From Sipunculus nudus (taxonomy: Eukaryota > Annelida > Sipuncula > Golfingiida > Sipunculidae), in NCBI GenBank assembly GCA_026874595.1, contig CM049317.1:20355882-20419881 (forward strand): a stretch of 64,000 nt of DNA, in the 5' to 3' direction. How positions within the stretch are numbered: position 1 is the first letter of the stretch; each line of letters begins with the position of its first letter. Made by a program: the position numbers and the translations under genes. This document shows positions 1 through 13,239 of this stretch, piece after piece. The notes under the pieces are model-generated. The model ran no database searches. It was not told where the DNA came from and was given only the letters and a program-made list of their open reading frames with translations.

Positions 1-3000
1 GAGCTGATTATAGGGTGATTTTTCGATATGTTATGGTTGATAATACGAAGATGCGTAAACTGAAGAGAAATAAATACAAAATGGGAAAGATTGTTTTCAA
101 GAACAAAAAGACCGTTTCCTTGTATAGCACGTTCCCCTGGAGGATAAATAGAACTTTCTTTCATTTAAATATCCATTACTTCGTCTACCTTGGGGTTATG
201 GAATGCTTTGAAAAACATGTTCGTTGTCAAAGTTTTCTGCGTTTTTTCATCAGCTGCAGAGAAAGTAAACGGAATATAACATACAACTGGTTCCTCTTCA
301 TTACATTTTGCAAAAGTATAGGTAGGTATAAAGCAAACAATATTATTGAGGTATCGTACCTTTAAGAGGAGTTGTATCATGAGTCACCACCTTAGTGTAA
401 ATGATAGGGTCTGACATAATTTTTTAATTTAGGAACACAAGATGTGTATTTCAGGGACAGTAGGAATCAAAAGTTTATATTTTTTCTCACAAAATACTGT
501 TCTATTTGATTCATCTACCGTTATATAATTTAGTACCATTCATCCTCTGCATACTTTTATTAACTATATCAACATATTTTTTATAATTAATTCCCTGATA
601 TTTAACCGCGCATCACTCATAATAAATTTCTAATTCTAGCCTCGCCACTTTTTTTTTTAAAAAAAAGCCTTCCAAATGTATTTAGATAAATATCATCATA
701 AATTATAATAATTTGAAATCACAGAGACACATGAATGTTGGGTTAATGTTCTTGTTTGTTATCTCCATGCAGGAGAATATCAGCATTAATACTAACTATC
801 TATATATTTCTTATATAATCCCAATGAACAATAATATTAAAAGCGCGTTTCCATTTTCAAATTACCTGATGCTTTTATGAATTTATTTGATTTTCAGGCC
901 ACGAGGAACAGTATATCATTTTCAATTGCATGCCTATTTACAGCGTTTTTTACACCACACTAACCCCGAAGCACTCTACCATCAGATTTTATTGCCGGAG
1001 TCATGTATGATGGATCGTGGAGAGATCGCCAGAGGGGGGGGGGGGGGGGAGGCTGAAGAAATATTGAAGAAGTACAAGTAATCTAATGCCAATACCCTAC
1101 TGAATAGTGATAACCAACCAGAAAATAAGCCTTATATAACCATATGTCTCTCTGTGCAGCCATTTATATACCTGCATTGGCAAGACAACCTCGGTTATCT
1201 TGACGACAATCAGGATTTATAATTGTCATAATGTAATTTTAGAAAGAATACTTTAGCTTTATAAAATTACACGATAACCTTTTTCTATCAATGCACCTCT
1301 AAGCATGATCTAACAAAAGTAGTTTATTCAGCCACAAATGTGACGTTTACCTGCTTGTTCATCCCTTGCACATATCCCTGGTTTAGTGCAAGTCGTCATC
1401 AAAAGGAATACAAATTTCACAGCAACGGAAAGGCTCATGTCTGAAAAGAAAACTTGAAATGTTGTACACAGTAGGAAATTCCTGTCATACATGCTCCGCA
1501 TATTTTGTCATTACTGTAAGTAAAATATGGTTATGATTATCATTTTGTCTCTATTACATGGTATATGGTTATAAAGGGCATCATTTTCTAGATGGTCTCT
1601 CTGATCGGTCTCCTGTTTAAAAAAACATTACATTTAATGTTTGGTAAAGCACAATGCATTCATACAAGATTTACGCTCTGGCATTATCTTGAATGTTCTT
1701 CTTAAATGTTCAAAGTGAAAATTCTGTCCTTTATCAATAGTCCTTGCAATTAAATGTTACAAATAATGTAAGCGTTTGGTTCATAATATTACGTAGAGAA
1801 TGCATGGTGCTAAAGCATATTAGGGTTGAGGAATCTAATATAATAGACAAATCTATTAGGTTTCGCGTCCTTCTCTGTCTGTAACACGCATTTCGCATAT
1901 ATCAACGTTTCAATGGGGTAATAGAACATATGTACCTGTGAATGTATTTTAATAGAGTATCAAAGATCTTTTACGTGGTTAGTTAAATACATGTTGTACA
2001 AGGGATGCAAGTAAAATAGGTGCAAGTTTACCTGCTGTCGAAATTAAAAACCTACGGAGCCTCCCTTGAATTCCATATATACTTCAGAATCTACAACCTA
2101 GTCAATATTCAGAGGTATTTGGTCTCTAGCTAACGCTGCAAAGGCCTCTGTGGAGAAAGCTACCAACACGTTGACCAGCATTGGTCCAACTGTTTTTTTT
2201 TTTCCATTTCAATCTGCGATCCAAAAAATTGGTTGACTCAGATTCAACACGGCTTAACGAAGGATGGAAAATATCAACATGAATAAAAAAAAAGCAAATT
2301 AGCCTTTGACCTAGACAACTGCACAGAATGCTAGGTCCTAGGTTAGTCTTGTTGATACATATCCCCTTGAATGATGCACATTTGCGAAAATACCGAAACA
2401 TTAATTAAACCATCCTCTTGCTATGTTAATATTAATAATTTACCGAAGTATGAGCTTTTGTTAAACTGTCTCAATCCTTATTTATTTAGTTTTACCGCGA
2501 CAATTATTCTTGTTCGAGCAAATATTAAACTTAAGGCTGCCATGCTTGTATATACCTTCACCGCCATAAAATGCCATATGTGAGAGCAATTATGGTAGTT
2601 TTATTCCGGTTCCCTTAGGCTGCCGATCATGGCCTAACCGCTTTTACATATGATGTCCTTCAAGGCGATAAAACTTATCTCTGTTAAAACGCAAAAGCGA
2701 GCAAGTAGGAACATATCAGAGGAGATATACGCTATGCCTCAATTAAATAATCTTATTCAGCGCTAGGGTGGGCCTTACATATATTTCCTTTTATTATTTA
2801 AATATTTTGTGTTCCTTAATGTACACATTATAACAAAATATTAATTACCCATGGCATATTGAATTAAGCCAAAAACGTCTACAGGCCTAACAATATTATA
2901 TTACATTCCATTCAAATCACTACTTAATACTTACTTCGTATATTACATTTTTGTAACATGGAACTACAATATAATACGACATTTTAATGATAGGTAAATG

Positions 3001-4983
3001 AATTAGTACTTGACCAAAAAGTACTCTGACCTAGAATTAAAAAAATCCTGTTCACGCGTTGGATATAGAGAACGTTTCTTATAATACAAGTGAGGAGTTT
3101 TATTGAATTTTCATTTTCTACTTTTTTTATTTCTATTTCAAATATCGTCTTACAAAAGAGAAACTTCTGTAATGGCACAATACAATAACAAATAGTTTTA
3201 CAACAAAAAATATGACATTACAATACAAGGAAACTACTAGTGACGCAAGAAGTACATATGATAGAAAAAGAGTCATACTTAGAGATAAATGGTACATGAA
3301 ATAAAGTACGTGAAACAATACATGGCACGTTTTGTCTTGAAAGCCTGGGGTTCGTCCTAATCTAGTCTAGGATGGGAAGATACATCCAGACCTCTGACTT
3401 AAACAAACAAATCAATACTGGAAACCGGAAATATCAAATACAAAACATTGTAATTCAACTCAAAAACGTAACAAGATGCATGTGCGTGTATATCGCTTAT
3501 ATTTAAACAAATGAATGTATTGAAATTTTTACTTATTATAAAAGTGCTATCGTTCCTGGGTAAAGTAAACTTGCGTTAGACATAGATCAATACAGTTCAA
3601 GATTTATTCAATGGACTTCAGCTTAAGCTAATCTTATTATTTTATAAATAAACCATAACTACTAAGGCTGGCTCTTATATCAAATTCATATCTGCCATAT
3701 TTACCTTTTCGAAATATAAGAAGGTCTGGGATATTTAATAATACTAAAGGACAAGGTTATACTTAAACGGGATGTTTACTCCTCTCTGACAAAGCGAGAA
3801 TGACATGGAGAGGCCTAATAAAACGGGCGTAATCCAGATAAGAATAACAACAGATCTCTTTATACAACTGGATAAATATATTAACGTATAGATTAGAGAC
3901 TTGGCTTAGATCCGCTCTACGATGTCTTTATTTTTTTTTTTTAACAAACATTACACCGTTTTGCATGATGGCAAATACGAATACATATTTTGGCCTTTGG
4001 CACTACATAACATATAGTTCGCGTTCTCGGCTGACATATAAATGTTTCGGGACTTAAGGCCAAATGTAAACAAGAGAGTTACACAGCAAGTGTTTAATTA
4101 TATTGTATTCTGGTTATCGATTATAATGTTAACTTAAAAACTTTCTTATGCCAGTACTAGGGCAGGTAACATTTCACATGGACAGTTATACTGTTATACT
4201 TTTGTTTTGTGTAGCTTTTAAATATGGGATTTTGAATACTGAAGTAATAAAAAATATTTACCAACTTAAATAACTTCTGACATATCATGCTACAGAAATC
4301 TGTTGTTGAAAAATATTAAAATCAGCTGATCACCTTCGCAAAATATGTACACCAATAAACCATCGCTTATTCTCTGTTCAATGTGTGCCGGCTCTCTGTT
4401 TGCCTAACTGTCCTACTTTTTGTTCACGACATAAAATTGATATTTCAAAATGTTCGTAAATATTATATGATCAGGATGCAATCACAATTTAGGAAAGAAT
4501 ACAGGGCCAAAGTATTCAGTTAAGTAGTATTTGTAAGGAGCCTCTATAAATCTATGCATACTAAATATGAATGTCATGAATATTTCAAATTATATTATGG
4601 TTGGCATATATATTTAGGAAGAAAAGGGAGAGAGTATAGTGATATCTGATGTATTACCATACATCTTATTTTCTATGTTTTGTTGCTTATACTTAATTGA
4701 AAAATTGATGTATCAATCCATCGATCATTATCTATTTTTATGGCGATGCAACTTAACATTTCCTTATCATATATTTTTTTTGGTACTGAACACTACGGCA
4801 TTATTTAATCAGACCATATTATTAGTATCTTCTCCAAATATGTTAACGTATTTTCCAGTTATTCATTTCAAGATTCTTTTTCCAAATAAGCAGACCTTTG
4901 AAAAACAATACAAGAAAGTAATGTACATATATATAATATACATATAGAATGTAAATTTATATATATATATTATATATATATAA

Positions 4984-5056
<73 letters not shown>

Positions 5057-6100
5057 CACACATTGGCGCATTGACATTGAACTATTGGTTATTTGACCAC
5101 TGTATCCTGACGTGTATCTTGTTCCTCTTTTCAAAATTCCAGTATCATCCGTTTCTTTTTCTGTTTCATGACAATATGATTTGGACCTTGGAAATCTATA
5201 TCACTCAACTATACAACACTGCCCCTGCGATTTTAGTAAAGACGTTTAATTTTAGAAGAATTGCATTATGCAATTTTTTCAATTTTTTATTCCCCTTTCA
5301 TATTTTCTAAATAAAAGTCTATAAAACTGAACCACATTATTGATTCATATTGTTTATATCATCTTCCGACCATACAGACAATGAAGATATACTCTTCTGA
5401 AACAATTATTAGTAATATCGGTATCTATATTTCATTTTCATTTTAATATCGAATGTATTAACACGATTAATTGTTCGAAAACATACTCTTGATGCATATC
5501 TCTTCTTGTTTACCTTCCAACGTGAGGCTTTCGACTTATCTTTCGACTCTTCAGCCATTCAAATTCTTATAATAAATCTGAAAGAATTGGTACGGTCTCC
5601 TTTAAAAAAATAAGGAAAAAGTAAATAGAGTTTCCTATCTGCACACGCATACTCTGTGAATGCACCCGCTTAATCTCACCTTTTTTGCCTCTGTGTCCAA
5701 ATATCAGAAATACATAGCAGAGGCCACGGAGAAGCTGGTATCCTTTGGCAGTTCTACACATCAGCATGTTCTGAAGTAGAAGCAAACGTCAATTCTTCCC
5801 AGTGTCGTTTCCATATTGAAATCATTGTTTATAATATGATTTTTTTGTCCTGTTCATGGCATGTGACCTATGGTTATCTCCTATTAGTGCGTAATTAATA
5901 TGGATTTTAACTTAGGAAATGATCAATTTATGTGCATTGCAGTAAGTAAATTGCAACAGTATTTCAACATATGAAGTAAATTTTTCCAATGGACTATGGG
6001 AACCCATTATCTTGGTTTTGTTTGAAAATGACATTTTCAATTGGGAGCGTGTGTTCTATCAATGGCGAACCCGTTATTTACTTATAGCCAGGTGTTTTAT
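1..6100. other. AT-rich stretch without recognisable gene
   Basis: No open frame here looks like a conserved protein; the longest (about 116 codons near the left edge) is lysine/phenylalanine-rich AT-driven translation. A G-run lies near 1035-1049 and a long AT microsatellite near 4957-5053. No RNA gene, transposon end or tandem array was recognised in the remainder. Confidence 0.6.
4957..5053. repeat. (AT)n microsatellite
   Basis: Nearly pure alternating AT of about 95 bp with a few AA interruptions in its left third. Open frames across it translate to Tyr-Ile repeats and are not genes. Confidence 0.95.
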
Positions 6101-6104
6101 ACCC

Positions 6105-7860
6105 TGCAAACAATAATGCGTTCTAAAAACGTCCTCACAACATTTTAGTTAGGTTCGGATAACATTATTTTGAAACGTTCTGTGCACGCAAAAATGTATG
6201 GTTTTATGTACGGACTGTGACCGTAAAATCAGACGTTCGTTGCCGTTGTTTTTATTACGTGTTTGCATCGGTCATCAAGTCGTTGTAGTTATGTTAAGAA
6301 TACGTCTAATAAACGTTTGCTCCTAGTACAATGCTAACGTGTAAGCAACATTTCTGTTAAAACGTTCTGTGCACGCAAAAATGTATGGTTTTATGTACGG
6401 TTTGTGAACGTAAAATCAAACGTTCGTTGTCGTAGTTTTTATAACGTGTTTGCAACGGTCATCAAGTCGTTGTAGTAATGTTAGGAAAACGTCTGATAAA
6501 CGTTCGCTATTAGTATAATGCTAACGTGTAAGCAACATTTCTGTTAAAACGTTCTGTGCACGCAAAAATGTATGGTTTTGTGTACGGACTTTGAACATAA
6601 AATCAAACGTTCGTTGTCGTTGTTTTCAGTACGTGTTTGCAACGATCATCAAGTCGTTGTAATTATGTTAAGAATACGCCTTATAAACGTTTGCTATAAG
6701 TATAATGCTAATGTGTAAGCAACATTTCTGTTAAAACGTTCTGTGCACGCAAAAATGTATGGTTTTATGTACGGACTGTGAACGTAAAATCAAACGTTCG
6801 TTGTCGTTTTTATTACGTGTTTGCGACGTTCATCAAGTCGTTGTAGTAATGTTAGGAAAACGTCTCATAAACGTTTGCTGTTAGTATAATGCTAACGTGT
6901 AAGCAACATTTCTGTTAAAACGTTTTGTGCACGCAAAAATGTATGGTTTTGTGTACGGACTTTGAACATAAAATCAAACGTTTGTTGTCGTTGTTTTTAT
7001 TACGTTGTGCAACGTTTCATCAAGTCGTTGTAGTTACGTTAAGAATACGTGTCATAAACGTTTGGTCTTTGTATAATGCTAACGTGTAGGAAACATTTCC
7101 GTTAAAACGTTCTGTGCACGCAAAAATGTATGGTTTTATGTACGGACTTTGAACGCGAAGCCAAACGTTCTTTGTTGCGTTTTTATAACGTGTCCGCAAT
7201 GTTTCATATAATCGTTGCAGTAATGTTGGGAATACGTCTAACCAACGTTTGCTCTTAGTTATAATGATAACATGTAAGCAACGTTTCTGTTTAAACGTTC
7301 TTAGCACATACAAATGTATGGGTTTTTTTGTACGGACTTTGAATGTAAAACCAAACGTCCTTTGTCATCGTTTTTATTACGTGCCTGCAATGTTTCATTA
7401 AATCATTGTAGTTATGTTTGGAATACGTCTCACCGACGTTTGTTCTTAGGTATAATGATAACATGTTAGAAACGTTTCTGTTAGAACGTTCTTAGCACAT
7501 ACTAATGTATGGTTTTATGTACGGACTTTGATCGTAAACCCTAACGTTCTTCATAGTTTTTATTTCTTGTATGAAGTTTCACTTTATCTTTGTAGATACG
7601 CTGGGAATGTCTCATACATATTTGCTCTTAGTTTAATAAAGTGTTAGCAACATTTTTGATAACGTTCTTTGGTCACATAAATGTGGTTTTATCTACGGAA
7701 TATTTAACGTAAGATAACACCTTCTTTGTCGACGATTTTCTCATGAATCTACGTTTCACAATGTTGTTGCAGTAACGTTGGGAATACATCCCATCAATGT
7801 TTGCTCCTAAGTATAATGATGACATATTAACGATATTCTTAAAACATAAAAAATGTATTG
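6105..7860. repeat. CpG-rich tandem satellite, about 187-bp unit, about nine copies
   Basis: Unit starts can be followed with the motif AACGTTCTGTGCACGC. It begins at 6174, 6361, 6548, 6735, 6919, 7106, 7294, 7485 and 7661 (the later copies degenerate), giving spacings of 187, 187, 187, 184, 187, 188, 191 and 176. Each unit holds many ACGT/AACG/CGTT words, so CpG is abundant compared with the AT-rich surroundings. The first units are close to identical. From about 7290 the copies diverge progressively, and by 7800 only remnants (GGGAATAC, CAATGTTTGCTC) remain. A partial unit precedes the first full one. The 97-residue minus-strand frame at 7020-7313 is satellite translation, not a gene. Confidence 0.93.
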
Positions 7861-7869
7861 CTAAGGTAC

Positions 7870-8575
7870 AAAAATACCGGAAAAGGGGAAAGTGCTCAAT
7901 GCCTGTATACTCGACATATCCTAATATTTGTTAACTCGGAGTTAGTCCATTGAAAAATTGTCTATATCAAGTTAACATTAATTCTGTTAAACAGTTTCGA
8001 GTATTTTAACCAATATCTTGATGATTCAACAAGTTATCATGTTGACAATTCTTATGATCTGTCACCGACCGTGTGAACCGGCATGATTAATCCACATACA
8101 TTAATACATTTTAAAAGAAAGTACATTGTACTTTATTTATACAGCACAGAGTAGGCTTTCATATAACTGGTAATACTTCAGCTTCTGATTAGACCGCAGG
8201 TGTATTTTCCATTTCAGTCTGTGGAAGACATTTTCAATGAAGTGTTAAAATGGATGAGTGCATGTGCATAGCTTTAATCATAAATCTGACCATGACAGTG
8301 GTTTCCAGTCATATCTATTGTTTTCCGGCAAAAAATAGGAGATCATCCATTTGTCAAATCCATTTACCAACAGAAAGGTACCAACCTAACGTTCTCTTCA
8401 TGTATTCAACAAAATACTAAAAGACATTAAAATTATTTATTTATTTTACAACAGAGTCAGAGTACTTGTAGTACTCTCAGAGTTCAAGTATTTCTGTGTG
8501 ATACCACTCTTGGTCCCTCTCAGCCTTTCTTCTTTCAGGTTTTACACGGCCTGTAAAAGAAAAGTAAGTTAATTG

Positions 8576-8628
<53 letters not shown>

Positions 8629-10229
8629 CAATTACTTTAAATCGACTTCATCTATTTTGTATTCAGTAATTTCATAAGAGCATTGTTAAAGTTGCTCGTA
8701 CTCTTCAAGTATTGGGAACAATACAAATCCCATTTTTAAATATATTTATTAATATATATTTATAGTCCAATACTTATTTATTGGCAGAAAAACATAGCAT
8801 TCCTGCAAACTGTCTTACAGGACCCCCTTCCCCTTTATTCATGCATAACAACATACAGCGAACAACTATAGGTGTTTCTACACTGAAAGAAGTCACCTAG
8901 GCATCATTCCAGCTGACTGATATATTGGTACTGGCTACAACATTTTTCGTACTGGTTGTCTTGAGGAACTCTACAAATTCTGTAAAATAAGCCAAAAGGC
9001 CATAGTGACCTTATCACCCATGTGGTGATCCAATGATTACAATTAGTGCCCTGCAATACATCCAAATTCCACATGTTGAGTGAATGAAAATTTGTAACAG
9101 AAATTTAAACGCATGGATCTCAACTTGTAATTAATGGATTAGTAATTTCAATAAATGAGTTAATACTATTCTGTCGAAAAAGTGTGAAATGTGCAAAATG
9201 ATAATTTAAAAAAATTGATATGGTCAATCTCTACCCAGGTCTGAAAAAAAGAATGTCCGAGGTTAAAACCCATTGATTAACCATTAAGTACTATATAATA
9301 TACGCTGAAACTTCAATTGCTTTTTCCGTTTGTGTTTTTTTACAAAACAAATGACGCTCATGGTTCATGACACTCAGCATGGTGACATGCTGACAATATA
9401 TCCATGCACAGGCAACAAATTAAGATAATATAGGTGGTATCATCATTCATGCATATTAGCATAAGTTCATCAAGAATCATTAGCACACCAAATTTGATGA
9501 AAATCCATCCAGCCATTTATGAGGAATTCGGCAATTTGTGTGTAACTTGCATTATTTCTGGGTGCTCAAACATGCTCCGCAACTCTTCACAGTGACCTGA
9601 TATGAGCATGATGCTACATCCCCATTAAAAATCTTGGACAAAATTCTGGGGTCCTCCCACCCTACTGCTACTTAATAGGCCATCATTGAGCTAATCAGTT
9701 GATACAGACCTGATCAGCAGTGTGATAATGATCCCAGTGGGGAGCCATTAATCACTGCCAAAACTACTTTTTTTGGTTTGGGGTGGGGGGTTGAAAGGGA
9801 CGGGGAGAAAAGCTTGTCAATTTTGCTTCATAAAGTTTTACGGAATACAAATGGGGGAAAATATTTTTGATCAAGACATGCTCAGGAGTCACAGAGTTTA
9901 TTGTTTAGAGCAAGGGAAATAGAATGTGTTCCTAAAAGAAACAGTGTGGGTATCTAGATAGTGTAGAAAAACATGACAACATGGGACAATTATGATTGCA
10001 CAAACTGGTCCCACAAATCATGCCAAACAGTGACAACTTTTGGAAAGAGGAAATACTGTGCACAATGAAATGACTTGGATCATGTTTACAACACGTGGTT
10101 GCATTTTTAAATCAATGTCAACCCAATAGGCATGGTATAGGTAGACTACAATGAGACCTAAATTATTTAGGTATGTTAGGTATAGAGACTTAATTTGGAT
10201 CTATAATGTCCTCAGTCAGCTTTATTTCC
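7870..10229. other. No recognisable gene
   Basis: AT-rich sequence with no long open frame. It holds an (AT)n microsatellite at 8577-8625 and a small perfect hairpin, GAGTACT-TGT-AGTACTC, near 8458-8475. Nothing else could be assigned. Confidence 0.5.
8577..8625. repeat. (AT)n microsatellite
   Basis: About 24 uninterrupted TA dinucleotides. Confidence 0.95.
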
Positions 10230-10435
10230 CAGGAGCGGATCAATGGGGAGGGTCCATGGGGGCCCGGACCCCCCCCCCTCCCTTTTTCAGCCATCGCAAC
10301 CTTTTTTAAGGGTTTCCGACCTATTTTTGCGGCCTGGACCCCCCTTTTCCGAACCTGGGGACTTTTTTTTTAGCTTTTGTCATTTGTCCTCTTGTGTTGG
10401 ACCCCTCCTTTTCCTAAATCCTGGATCCGCCCCTG
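10230..10435. mobile_element. hAT-like MITE with CAGGGGCGGATC-type ends
   Basis: The left end reads CAGGAGCGGATC and the right end GGATCCGCCCCTG, whose reverse complement is CAGGGGCGGATCC. These form imperfect terminal inverted repeats around a 206-bp C/T-rich interior that contains long C runs. CAGGGGCGGATC ends are typical of hAT-superfamily non-autonomous elements in many animals (established knowledge). An 8-bp duplication is expected, but the flanks (TTATTTCC and TTTCTTAG) match poorly, so the copy is old or the family call is wrong. The 66-codon frame across it is Pro/Phe low-complexity and not a gene. Confidence 0.55.
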
Positions 10436-10584
10436 TTTCTTAGGTAAGAAGGAGGAGATTATGATACAGGCAGGACCATAATGGATTATAGGGAGTTCAT
10501 GTTGATATGGCATCAGATGAAGTATTAATAGTAAAACTATAGTGTTTTGTAGTTGTATTTTTGTATGTTTGTGTCTGAGCTGTC

Positions 10585-11340
10585 ATAGCTGAGCCACGGC
10601 TTTCTCAGGAGAACTTTTGAGAAACCCACAGAATGTCAAGTAAGAAGATTCTATGTCCAATGGTTATGAATTGTGCCCTGCTTTGGTATCAAATTTTCAA
10701 TTATTCTGGGGTGAGCTTATAAGCCTCAAAGCAAGGAGAATATATGTAACTGAGACCTAATTTCTAGTTTGCAAGGAGAGTTTTTCATCAACCTCCCTGG
10801 ATGTCAAGTAAGAAGATTCTAGGACCAACGGTTATGATTCGTGCCCTGTTAACGGATGACCACATATTTAAAGGTGTCAAAATAGAGAAAAAATGTGTTA
10901 AAATTAGAAAAAAAAATACAAGTGGCGCCACCAGTCTGCAGGAAATGATGAAACACTCCATGTTCAATATGCATGCAAAGAATCATGGTGATCAATGCAT
11001 TAGTTGTTCAGATACTGGTGCTTTTGTATCAATTTTTTAATATTCTGGGGGTGCTTCTGACCTGGGCATAGCTCATAGGATATGGACAACAGTGACCTAG
11101 TTTCAGGTTTCAAAGGAGACTTTTCATGGACTTCCCAGGATGTCAAGTAAAATATTCTAGTTCAAGTAGTTATGATTTGTGCCCTGTTGACAGATGACTG
11201 CATCTTTAAATAAACAGTTGAAACACTCCATGATGAAGATGCATGCACAGAATCATGGTGATCAATGCATTAGTGTTCAGATACTGGAGCTTTTGTATCA
11301 CATTTTTTTATTATTCGGGGGGGGGGGGGGTTTTATTCCT
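10585..11340 (+). repeat. Diverged tandem core repeats related to H-element 3' ends
   Basis: Three copies of a segment with the words ATGTCAAGTAAGAAG, GGTTATGA and GTGCCCTGTTAACGGA follow one another (starts near 10635, 10801 and 11140). TATTCTGGGG recurs near 10704 and 11040, and a variant ends the block. Spacing varies, about 166 and 340 bp, because extra sequence sits between some copies. The stretch TAGGACCAACGGTTATGATT followed by CGTGCCCTGTTAACGGA parallels the H-element 3' region near 58525-58570 (GTAGGTCCAACGG and CGTGCCCTGTTAACGGA). A further single copy lies at about 22860-23030. Tandem core repeats are, as I recall, a hallmark of bivalve pearl-type elements. Confidence 0.6.
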
Positions 11341-11382
11341 CATGACCTCAGATTCAATAAAGTTCTTTCATAAGTAAGTAAA

Positions 11383-12688
11383 ATGGTAAAAAAAATGGTT
11401 AGTCACCTTCAATGCAAAAAAAACCAGATCACTGTTATTCTCAATGAAACCAAAAACAGACCATCCTGACCTATATTTCAATGGTATTAAAATAGATAAA
11501 TCTAACACCCATAAACATTTAGGAATAACACTTAGAAAGGACTGCAAATGGAACGATCATATAGAAAATATAAAAGCAATAGCAAACTCTAAAATCTTAA
11601 TATTGAGCAAATTAAAATATATGCTTGATAGGAAAACTCTAGAAAACATATATTATACATATATAAGGCCAATACTAGAATACAGTAATGTTATGTGGTG
11701 TAACTGCACACAAGAACAAAGCGAAACACTAGAAGCTGTGCAATTACAAGCTGCCAGAATAGTAACAGGCTGCGTCAGGGGAACTAGCCATGCAAAACTC
11801 TAGAAAGAGACAGGCTGGCCCCTATTCAAAACGCGTAGAGAAAATTCAATGGTCATCCAGCTGCACAAAATGATAAAGCTAGAATCCCCCCAGTACCTGT
11901 ACTTACTATTACGGCCACACAGAAACACCACCTTTAATACAAGATCTAGTGATCGACTCAATATACAAAACATTTTCTGTAGAACAGAGATCTACTATAA
12001 TTCATTCTTACCAAAATCTATAAGATTATGGAATAAATTAGATGAAAGACTTAAACACTGTCCAACCAGCAAATCACTTAAATATAATATATCCAGGGAA
12101 ATTGCAAGAAACAAACCACCAAAATACTTCAATTCAGGTACAAGAAAGGCCTAGATAATTCATACCCGACTGCGAACACAAAGCAGTGACTTAAACTACG
12201 ATCTATATAGAAGACACCTATCCAACGACCCAAAATGTCAATGTGGATACGAAACAGAAAATGCTGAACATTATCTGCTGCAATGCCAACTCCATGTCAA
12301 TTCTAGAAATAAATATCTCCCCCAAGATATATCTGTAGAAGAACTCCTCAATGGTAGTGCATATGCAAACAACACCAGAAATGAAGAAATCTTTACATCT
12401 GTATGTTCATACATAGAAAACACAAACCGGTTCAAAACATAAAAATCTCCCACAACACCTCCAAAACACAGACATACAACTATAACACTTCCACTTACCA
12501 AACATCCACTACCAAACACAACCCCTACCATAACACTGAATACTGCCATCGTTTTATATTTTATATTTTATATTTTATACTAGAAATATTAGGGAGAGAG
12601 TCAAGATAAGCTTTAAGTAGCTTGCACTTAATCCCATTGATGTCTGTACCATAAGATATGTGCATATTCAATAAAATATCTCAAACAA
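11383..12688 (+). mobile_element. 5'-truncated non-LTR retrotransposon (LINE copy 1)
   Basis: The block is bounded by a perfect 13-bp target-site duplication, ATAAGTAAGTAAA, at 11370-11382 and 12689-12701. It carries the C-terminal part of a LINE ORF2, a 3' UTR, and AATAAA at 12670, and aligns along its whole length with LINE copy 2 (56760-57210 plus 58652-59670). It starts inside the reverse transcriptase, downstream of the catalytic FADD box, as expected for incomplete target-primed reverse transcription. The C-terminal layout (RT, thumb, then a Cys/His cluster) suggests the Jockey/CR1/I group; the clade is uncertain. Confidence 0.92.
11444..12442 (+). pseudogene. LINE ORF2 C-terminal remnant
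   Basis: One reading frame runs from 11444 to TAA at 12440-12442, broken by two in-frame TAG codons, near 11801 (after GTSHAKL) and near 12152 (after GTRKA). Recognisable pieces in order are HLGITLRKDCKWNDHI (after the RT palm), YIRPILEYSNVMWCN, the thumb-like RLWNKLDERLKHC, and a terminal cluster CQCGYETENAEHYLLQC of the C-x-C-x8-H-x4-C kind seen at the C-terminus of many non-LTR elements. The endonuclease and catalytic RT boxes are absent through 5' truncation. The copy is dead. Confidence 0.85.
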
Positions 12689-12949
12689 ATAAGTAAGTAA
12701 AGTATAAAATCCATGTCAACCCAAACTGGAGTTACCATCCAGAAACAAATTTGTGGAAGGACAAACATGGTGATTACTGTAGGGCAGCCAGATGAAACCA
12801 AAGTTACTGTAATTATTGACCTGATTGTGTCAATACATTTTTATTTTCAAAATAAAAGAAATGCATTAAAAACAAAAAAAAAATACAGGCGGCAACACCT
12901 GTCCTCAGTATAGGAAGAAACAGTCAAGATAAACATGTCTCAGCTGAGT

Positions 12950-13239
12950 TTTGGAAAATTATTTCTTTGGGTTTTTTTTCATATATATTAGCATTTGTAA
13001 AACTAAGAGGAAAAGGCCCTGCTAAGATGAAACCTTATAAATTATAGAATATGGACATGAGCAAAGCATAATAATAAACATTAATTTATCAACTGAGATA
13101 AAATGCTGTAAAAATTTGGTATAAATTGCATATGCACTGTTTAATAAATGAAACTTGAGGCTTGAAACCATTAAATGATGCAACAAGGAATAAATAGGCC
13201 TAAGTGTTATATGAAAGGATACAGTTCATAGACAAACAG
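12950..13239 (+). mobile_element. Helentron-like H element A, left part (interrupted)
   Basis: The segment begins at the CTCAGCTGAG subterminal motif; the outer GGGACCC palindrome is missing. It follows H50026 through GGCCCTGCTAA.ATGAAAC and into the 'ATAGACAAACAGT' region, where H element B starts. The sequence resumes at 16149 with TGTGTGTATGTAATCAAG, which matches the continuation seen in H50026 (TGTGTGAAGGTAATTAAG near 50274). A second copy of the same left half follows immediately in element B, so the pair looks tandem at first sight; nesting explains it better. Confidence 0.65.

Noticed and set aside
4863-5063. Tyr-Ile repeat frame (minus strand)
   Set aside because: Translation of the (AT)n microsatellite.
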